A stretch of 64,000 nucleotides of DNA, taken from assembly GCA_965146665.1 (NCBI GenBank), contig CBCTHE010000014.1:1-64000 (forward strand). Reading direction: 5' to 3'. This DNA is from Ructibacterium sp965146665 (GTDB lineage Bacteria > Bacillota > Clostridia > Monoglobales > Monoglobaceae). Both the position numbers and the translations under genes were made by a program. Below are positions 58,898-64,000 of this stretch, in pieces; the stretch's first letter is position 1; each line of letters opens with the position of its first letter. The notes under the pieces are model-generated. The model saw nothing but the letters and a program-made list of their open reading frames with translations, did no database searches and was not told the origin of the DNA.

Positions 58898-59535
58898 GTG
58901 ACAAGCGGGCTGCATTATTTGATCTGGACGGAACGCTGGTAGATTCCATGTGGGTCTGGGACCGGCTCCTGATTGATTTTCTCGACCGGCATGGCTTTGA
59001 GACGCCGCCCCACGTGCTCAATCAGGTGGCGTACATGAGCCTGACCCAGAGCTCCGCCTATGTCCAGAAGGAGTTCGGCCTGTCCGTGACGCCGGAGGAA
59101 ATCCGGCAGGAATGGACGGATATGGTATATGAGGCATATTCGCAAAAGATCGGCTTAAAGCCCGGCGCGGAGGAATATCTCCATGAGCTGAAGGAACAGG
59201 GCGTCCGTCTGGGCGTGGCCACGTCCTGTGACCGGGCGCTGTGCGAAGCCTGTCTGAAAAACAACGGGATTTATGATATGTTTGACGTGTACACCTATGC
59301 GGATGAGGTTGGCAAGGGCAAGAGCAGTCCGGACATCTATCTGGAGTGTCTGCGCCGGCTGGACTGTCCGGCAGAGGATTCCGTGCTGTTCGAGGATATT
59401 TTGACCGCGCTCCGGACTGCCAAAGCCATTGGCATGAAGGTGGTCATTGTGGAGGATGCGAGCGCGGAACCGGACCGGGCCGCGCTGAAAGCGGAAGCGG
59501 ATCTCTATATCCGCGATTTTCGGGCGCTGCTCTGA
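58894..59535 (+). CDS. HAD-family hydrolase (subfamily IA phosphatase)
   Basis: A 213-aa phosphatase with the HAD motifs FDLDGTLVDS (nucleophile Asp), VATSCDR, KGKSSPDIY and FEDILTAL. The last motif has EDI where many relatives have EDS. It overlaps thiE by four bases, so it belongs to the thiamine operon; the substrate might be thiamine phosphate, HMP-phosphate or a side product, but this is inference from position. No riboswitch-independent promoter is seen. Confidence 0.85.
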   Translation: MSDKRAALFDLDGTLVDSMWVWDRLLIDFLDRHGFETPPHVLNQVAYMSLTQSSAYVQKEFGLSVTPEEIRQEWTDMVYEAYSQKIGLKPGAEEYLHELKEQGVRLGVATSCDRALCEACLKNNGIYDMFDVYTYADEVGKGKSSPDIYLECLRRLDCPAEDSVLFEDILTALRTAKAIGMKVVIVEDASAEPDRAALKAEADLYIRDFRALL

Positions 59536-59572
59536 CGGCCCTGTGAGGTAAAGCTATGGAAAGCGGGGAAGC

Positions 59573-60337
59573 ATGATGAATACAGGGAAAAGAATTCTGG
59601 CAGGCGCCCTTGCGGTGCTCCTGCTGGGAACGGCCGCGGCAGTGGTCTGGTTCGTACAGTTTACGAGTCTGGGCTATCGGATGACCGTCCCGCTGCGGGA
59701 CTTTGAACAGATCGGACACAATATCTATGTCCACAGGAGCTTTGCGCTGGAGCCTGAGACCGTGCTGGAGACGTCGGCGAAGGCACGCGGCCGGGTGTCG
59801 GCATTTTTCGGAGACCTCACAGGGGATCCGGTTCTGATCCTCTGTGACGATGCGGAAATTCTGAATAAGCTGGGCGGTGACCACGATACCGCCACGGCTG
59901 TGCTGGGAAGGGCCCATAGCTATACCTCCCTGTCCTCAAAGTATTTCAATCTGGATATTCTTGCCCACGAGTATACCCATGGGGAGGCCCACGCACGGCT
60001 TTACCGCGGCCGTTTTCTAAATAAGGCGCTGGTTCCCGTATGGTTCGACGAGGGACTGGCGCTTCAGAATGATATGCGGGAGAACTTCAGCGAGGAGACC
60101 TGGCGGATTAAAACGGAAGACGGCGCCCGTGCGGTCCCCATGGAGGAGCTTGCGGACCCGGCGGTCTTTTATGCGGGGACCACCGAGGACCGGCGGTTTC
60201 GCTATATGCTGAGCCGCCACGAGGTCGCGGCCTGGATCGCGGAATACGGCGCGGACGGGCTGTGCGCACTGCTGGAACAAATCAACCAAGGCGGGGAGTT
60301 TCAAAGCCTGTATCAGTCGGGTCCGGCACGGCACTGA
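59573..60337 (+). CDS. Membrane-anchored peptidase MA-like zinc protease
   Basis: This 254-aa protein has one N-terminal hydrophobic anchor (about residues 8-30). LDILAHEYTHGEAH places an HExxH zinc motif at residues 132-136, and VPVWFDEGLALQND supplies the downstream Glu of the gluzincin (peptidase MA) pattern. The active site should face outside the membrane. It follows the HAD gene by 37 bp with no terminator, and may be read from the thi transcript. Substrate unknown; it is not a housekeeping family such as HtpX. Confidence 0.75.
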   Translation: MMNTGKRILAGALAVLLLGTAAAVVWFVQFTSLGYRMTVPLRDFEQIGHNIYVHRSFALEPETVLETSAKARGRVSAFFGDLTGDPVLILCDDAEILNKLGGDHDTATAVLGRAHSYTSLSSKYFNLDILAHEYTHGEAHARLYRGRFLNKALVPVWFDEGLALQNDMRENFSEETWRIKTEDGARAVPMEELADPAVFYAGTTEDRRFRYMLSRHEVAAWIAEYGADGLCALLEQINQGGEFQSLYQSGPARH

Positions 60338-60385
60338 AAAACTGAAAAAGAAAAAGGAAAACAAACATAGGAAGGGGTATGTAGA

Positions 60386-61225
60386 ATGTCAAATTTATTG
60401 ATGCGGTTTCCGGGAGGACGGCCAAAGGCGTTTACCATGAGCTATGACGATGGGGTAGAGCAGGATATCCGGCTGATGGAGATTATGGACCGGCACGGCC
60501 TGAAAGGGACGTTCAACATCAATTCCGGGCTGTTCGCGCCGGAGGGAACGGTATATCCCGCGGGGCATGTGCACCGGCGTATGACCCGGGACCGGACCGT
60601 GAGCCTCTATCAGGGGAGCAGCCATGAGGTGGCAGTCCATGGGTTGACCCATCCGTTTCTGGAGCAGCTTCCAGCCGGCCGGGCGGCCTATGAGGTGGTG
60701 GAGGACCGGCGCAGGCTGGAGGAGCTCTTTGGATATACGGTGCGGGGCATGGCCTATCCCTTTGGGACAACCAGCGATGCAGTGGCGGATACCCTGCGGG
60801 ATGCGGGGATTGTCTATGCCCGGACTACGGTGAGCACAGAGCGTTTTGATATTCCCCGGGACTGGCTGCGGCTGCCGGCTACCTGCCACCACAACAATCC
60901 CAGATTGGGTGAGCTGGGCGAGGCGTTTATCCAAAAGCAGGACATCAACGGCCCGCAGATGTTTTACCTCTGGGGACACAGCTATGAGTTCGAGGCGAAC
61001 GACAATTGGGATGTGATCGAACGGTTTGCGGAGCAGATCGGCGGCAAGCCGGATATCTGGTATGCCACAAACATAGAGATCTTTGACTACATCACCGCCT
61101 ATGAACAGCTTCGGTTCAGCGTGGATATGACATTTGCGGAGAATCCCACCAGCCGGGATCTGTATTTTATGTGGGACGGCAAAGCCTGTCAGGTGAAGGC
61201 AGGCCAGACCTTGCAGCTGGGCTGA
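60386..61225 (+). CDS. Polysaccharide deacetylase family protein
   Basis: A 279-aa protein with the CE4-like NodB fold: FTMSYDDGVEQD near residues 17-26 gives the catalytic and metal-binding Asp pair, and HGLTHPF the HxxxH ligands. FYLWGHSYEFE lies near the end of the barrel. There is no signal peptide, so it may act in the cytoplasm, on a small sugar or other amide, and not on the wall. GGAAGGGG precedes the start. The next gene begins on its stop codon (ATGG/TGA overlap). Confidence 0.82.
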   Translation: MSNLLMRFPGGRPKAFTMSYDDGVEQDIRLMEIMDRHGLKGTFNINSGLFAPEGTVYPAGHVHRRMTRDRTVSLYQGSSHEVAVHGLTHPFLEQLPAGRAAYEVVEDRRRLEELFGYTVRGMAYPFGTTSDAVADTLRDAGIVYARTTVSTERFDIPRDWLRLPATCHHNNPRLGELGEAFIQKQDINGPQMFYLWGHSYEFEANDNWDVIERFAEQIGGKPDIWYATNIEIFDYITAYEQLRFSVDMTFAENPTSRDLYFMWDGKACQVKAGQTLQLG

Positions 61226-61767
61226 TGGCAAAGAGGATTCTCATTGCGGGATGCCCCGGGAGCGGGAAGAGCACCTTTGCCAAATCCTTAAGCAGGCGGC
61301 TTGAGCTGCCTCTGACCCATCTGGACCAGCTTTACTGGCGGCCGGGCTGGGTACATGTTGACCGGGCAGAGTTTGATTCCCTTTTGGACAGCGTGCTTCA
61401 AAAGGATGCCTGGATCCTGGACGGGAACTTTATGCGGACCCTGCCGCGCAGAATGGCGGCCTGTGACACGGCGGTCTATCTGGACTTTCCCCGGCGGACC
61501 TGTCTGCTGGGTGTACTCCGACGGGTTTTGGCAGGCTATGGCCGCTGCCGGGACGATATGGGAGAGGGATGTCCGGAGCGGCTGGACCTATCCTTTATGA
61601 AGTGGATCTGGGACTTTCATCGAAAAGAGCGGCCGCAGTGTATGGAGATTCTGGAATCGGCCCGGCCGGACCAGCAGGTGTTTATCCTCCATTCCCGGAA
61701 AGAGCTTCCCGGACTATTGGAAAAACTGGAACAGCAGAGGAGATATGAGCGAGACAATGAGAGATGA
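61225..61767 (+). CDS. P-loop kinase-like protein (FlaR/DNA topology modulation type)
   Basis: A 180-aa protein with Walker A GCPGSGKST at residues 8-17 and the DQLYWRPGWV segment characteristic of the adenylate-kinase-like family annotated as FlaR or DNA topology modulation protein. The LDGNF and YLDFPR motifs follow. The name is historical; the true substrate is not known. It overlaps the deacetylase gene by one base and mutY by 23 bp, so the three are cotranscribed. Confidence 0.78.
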   Translation: MAKRILIAGCPGSGKSTFAKSLSRRLELPLTHLDQLYWRPGWVHVDRAEFDSLLDSVLQKDAWILDGNFMRTLPRRMAACDTAVYLDFPRRTCLLGVLRRVLAGYGRCRDDMGEGCPERLDLSFMKWIWDFHRKERPQCMEILESARPDQQVFILHSRKELPGLLEKLEQQRRYERDNER

Positions 61768-62821
61768 AATGACAGTGGCATCCATGGAACTGCCCGGCGA
61801 TCTGGCGCCCCGCCTGCTCCGGTGGTATGACTGCGGGCACAGGGACCTGCCCTGGCGGGAAACCCCAATGCCTTACTATGTGTGGATTTCGGAGATTATG
61901 CTGCAGCAGACCCGGGTGGAGGCCGTTTTGCCGTATTTTAACCGGTTTATCAAGACACTGCCGAATATCCGTGCCCTGGCGGAGGCGGAAGAGGACGTTC
62001 TCTTGAAGCTGTGGGAGGGCCTGGGGTATTACCGCCGGGCCTATAACCTCCAAAAGGCGGCAAGGGTTGTGATGGAACAGTATGGCGGCGAAATGCCCCG
62101 GAGCTTTGAACAGCTCCGGGGCCTGCCCGGAATCGGGGACTACACCGCCGGTGCTGTGGCGTCCATTGCGTACGGCGAACCGAAGCCCGCAGTGGACGGC
62201 AATGTGCTCCGGGTTTTGGCCCGGGTTGCCGGTGACTACAGGGATGTCATGAAGAGCGGGGTTAAACGGGACTTTTCCAAAGCGCTGGAGGCGCTCTATC
62301 CGGCGGACCGGTGCGGAGACTTTACCCAGAGTCTGATGGAACTGGGGGCCATGGTCTGTCTGCCCAACGGCGCCCCACGGTGCGGGCGGTGTCCCCTTGC
62401 GGATGTGTGCCGGGCAAATCTGCGCCATGCCGTGGACGAGCTCCCGGTCAAAACGCCCAAGAAGCCACGGAAAATACAGGAAAGAACGGTTTTTGTTCTG
62501 GTGCGGGACGGCGCCGTGGCCGTGCGCAAACGGCCGGAGGAGGGACTGCTCGCCGGATTGTGGGAGCTTCCCAACACGGACGGGCACCTGGACCCGGAGC
62601 AAGCCGAAGAATATCTCAGAAGCCTTGGACTGACCCCTGAAAGGCTGGAACCGGACCGGGATGCCAAGCATATTTTTACGCATATAGAATGGCATATGCG
62701 GGCATACCGGGCGGTGTGCCGCGGCACGGGAGCGGGACTCCGCTGGATCACAGCCGGGCAGCTGGAGCGGGACATCTCCCTGCCCTCGGCCTTCCGGCAC
62801 TGGGATATCGGCGCCCTGTGA
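61745..62821 (+). CDS. mutY: A/G-specific adenine glycosylase
   Basis: MutY removes adenine paired with 8-oxoguanine. The 358-aa protein has the HhH-GPD fold with SEIMLQQTRV (catalytic Glu), LPGIGDYTAGA (hairpin), and VDGNVLRVLAR (catalytic Asp). Four cysteines around RCGRCPLADVC hold the 4Fe-4S cluster, and the C-terminal NUDIX-like domain (from about 235) reads 8-oxoG. The start is uncertain: the ATG at 61745 lies close to AGAGGAG, and one at 61757 is possible. A shared terminator follows. Confidence 0.94.
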   Translation: MSETMRDEMTVASMELPGDLAPRLLRWYDCGHRDLPWRETPMPYYVWISEIMLQQTRVEAVLPYFNRFIKTLPNIRALAEAEEDVLLKLWEGLGYYRRAYNLQKAARVVMEQYGGEMPRSFEQLRGLPGIGDYTAGAVASIAYGEPKPAVDGNVLRVLARVAGDYRDVMKSGVKRDFSKALEALYPADRCGDFTQSLMELGAMVCLPNGAPRCGRCPLADVCRANLRHAVDELPVKTPKKPRKIQERTVFVLVRDGAVAVRKRPEEGLLAGLWELPNTDGHLDPEQAEEYLRSLGLTPERLEPDRDAKHIFTHIEWHMRAYRAVCRGTGAGLRWITAGQLERDISLPSAFRHWDIGAL

Positions 62822-62840
62822 TCAACAGAAGAGGATAAAA

Positions 62841-62872
62841 CAAAGGATCCGCGGAATTCCGCGGATCCTTTG
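62841..62872. terminator. Bidirectional terminator between mutY and the fumarase gene
   Basis: A perfect 32-bp palindrome centred on GAATTC, with A-rich sequence on its left and TTTG on its right. Confidence 0.75.
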
Positions 62873-62877
62873 TTTCG

Positions 62878-63720
62878 CTACAGCGTTTTGGTCAGGTGCC
62901 GGGTTACATGACAGTTGATATTGACCGCACAGGGCATACCGGCGATATGGGTTGGAAAGGTCTCCACATTGACGCCGAGGGCCGTAGTCACGCCGCCGAA
63001 GCCCTGGGGACCAATGTCAAGGGCATTGATGCGCTCCAGCAGGGTTGCCTCCAGTTCCGCATAATAGGGATCCGGGTTACTGGAATCCACATCCCGCAGG
63101 AGGGCGGACTTGGCCAGATATGCGCATTTTTCAAAGGTTCCGCCAATGCCGACGCCCACCACCAGAGGCGGGCAGGGATTGCCGCCGGCACGGCGTACCG
63201 TATCCACCACAAAGTCAATGATCCCGTCCAGCCCGTCAGAGGGTTTGCACATCTTCACCGCGCTCATGTTCTCACTCCCAAAACCCTTGGGCGCCAGGGT
63301 GATCTCCAGATGCTCCCCGTCTGTGATCTCGGTGTGGATCACCGCCGGGGTGTTATCTCCGGTATTGCCGCGCCGGACTGGGTCCGCCACCACGGATTTC
63401 CGCAGATAGCCTTCCGCATAGCCCTGCCGGACCCCCTCATTGACCGCGTCGTACAGAGAGCCGCCGGTCATGTGCACATCCTGGCCCAGCTTCAGGAAAA
63501 TTACGGCCATACCCGTGTCCTGACAGATCGGCATCTGTTCATTTCGGGCTATTTCAGCATTCTTAAGAATGTCCGTCAGCATGGTTTTGGCGGTAGCGTT
63601 CTGCTCCCGCGCAAGGCCCTGTTCCAGCGCACACTGCACATCCCGGTTCAGATTGCAGTTGGCGTCAATGCACATATATTTGACCGTTTCAATGATCTGA
63701 TCTACATGAATTTCTCTCAT
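62878..63720 (-). CDS. Class I fumarate hydratase alpha subunit
   Basis: The start is the ATG at 63720, giving 280 aa. It is the N-terminal half of the iron-sulphur fumarase/tartrate dehydratase family: MPICQDTGMAV carries one cluster cysteine, GGNPCPPLVVGVGIGGTFEK another, and NINCHVTRH the third near the end. This subunit (fumA-type or ttdA-type) needs a beta subunit to form an active enzyme, yet none follows it; the next gene on the minus strand side is convergent mutY. It lies 33 bp after valS on the minus strand and may share its transcript. Tartrate dehydratase cannot be excluded. Confidence 0.88.
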   Translation of the reverse strand: MREIHVDQIIETVKYMCIDANCNLNRDVQCALEQGLAREQNATAKTMLTDILKNAEIARNEQMPICQDTGMAVIFLKLGQDVHMTGGSLYDAVNEGVRQGYAEGYLRKSVVADPVRRGNTGDNTPAVIHTEITDGEHLEITLAPKGFGSENMSAVKMCKPSDGLDGIIDFVVDTVRRAGGNPCPPLVVGVGIGGTFEKCAYLAKSALLRDVDSSNPDPYYAELEATLLERINALDIGPQGFGGVTTALGVNVETFPTHIAGMPCAVNINCHVTRHLTKTL

Positions 63721-63753
63721 TTCAAAATTCAACCTTTCCCAAACAGCCAAAAG

Positions 63754-64000
63754 CTATTGCAGTTTTGCAAGACTCTCCAGCACAGTCTCAAGCATGGCGT
63801 TATATTTTTCTCCCTTTTTGCGCTCTTCCTCAACCACAGCGGCCGGGGCCTTTTCGGTAAAGCCCTTGTTATTCAGCTTTCCTTCCACACGCCTGATCTC
63901 GCCCTCCAGACGGGCCTTTTCCTTATTCAGGCGCGCGGTCTCCTTTTCCCTGTCCACAAGCTCATCCAGAGGCAGAAGCAGCTCCGCGCCCGGGGCGGCC
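63754..64000 (-). CDS. valS: Valyl-tRNA synthetase, C-terminal end (partial)
   Basis: Only the last 82 residues are inside the window. AELLLPLDELVDREKETARL followed by a long charged coiled coil (LNKEKARLEGEIRRVEGKLNN, then KGFTEKAPAAVVEEERKK) and ending MLETVLESLAKLQ is the tRNA-binding coiled-coil arm that closes ValRS. Catalytic motifs lie to the right, beyond the window. The fumarase gene follows 33 bp downstream. Confidence 0.92.
   Translation of the reverse strand, partial: AAPGAELLLPLDELVDREKETARLNKEKARLEGEIRRVEGKLNNKGFTEKAPAAVVEEERKKGEKYNAMLETVLESLAKLQ

Noticed and set aside
1..64000. tRNA genes and CRISPR arrays
   Set aside because: I looked for tRNA T-arm patterns and regularly spaced repeats by eye and saw none; a tRNAscan or CRISPR search would settle it.

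Overview
The window reads as a chromosomal segment of a GC-rich, anaerobic, spore-forming-type Firmicute of the class Clostridia. An Oscillospiraceae-like organism is my best guess; this is inferred from gene content, not from a marker gene. Support: Gram-positive style genes (ribosomal protein L32 after yceD, HU, FtsK/SpoIIIE, MazF/EndoA next to alr, a GerS-like germination lipoprotein directly before alr), several S-layer-homology (SLH) surface proteins, a K+-type membrane pyrophosphatase, a PPi-type phosphofructokinase, clostridial-type ThiC, and Gram-positive ribosome binding sites with near-consensus sigma-A promoters (many with exactly 17-bp spacers). No tRNA, rRNA or CRISPR array was found.

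Layout. 1-2.8 kb: the end of a prophage-like block on the minus strand (tail fibre, holin, cut-off amidase). 3-11.3 kb: PPi-phosphofructokinase, a repeat-rich gap, a small lipoprotein, proline symporter, YdcF-like protein, membrane pyrophosphatase and a flavin-binding protein. 11.3-15.6 kb: ruvC (minus), argG, argH and a small transaldolase. 15.8-19.4 kb: HU and FtsK on the minus strand. 19.7-27.2 kb: metF, a DnaA-box-rich gap, leuA, an SLH-M13 peptidase and an orphan double ABC permease. 27.2-39 kb: a housekeeping block: DUF1858 protein, yceD-rpmF, glmU-pth-mfd, a parvulin foldase, and an FHA-rodA-PBP elongation operon.

39.1-41.7 kb is different: AT-rich, full of roughly 100-bp repeats, with a truncated XRE regulator, two divergent ribbon-helix-helix regulators sharing a multi-half-site operator, an unknown 148-aa protein and an intact XRE regulator. 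This is the least ordinary part of the window and looks like a small acquired islet.

41.8-48.8 kb: two small unknown proteins, uxaC-kdgK for hexuronate breakdown, and a large beta-helix/SLH surface protein. 48.9-55 kb: a methyltransferase (minus), DUF6106-like protein, an AcpS-NnrD fusion, GerS-like lipoprotein, alr, mazF and a secreted unknown. 55-59.5 kb: a TPP riboswitch with its terminator controlling thiC-thiD-thiM-thiE and a HAD hydrolase. 59.6-62.8 kb: a membrane metallopeptidase, polysaccharide deacetylase, P-loop kinase-like protein and mutY. 62.9-64 kb: fumarase alpha subunit and the end of valS on the minus strand.

How they fit together: PPi-phosphofructokinase and membrane pyrophosphatase both point to pyrophosphate as an energy currency; glmU, the foldase, rodA/PBP, alr and the deacetylase serve envelope building; the thi genes make HMP and salvage thiazole under thiamine control.
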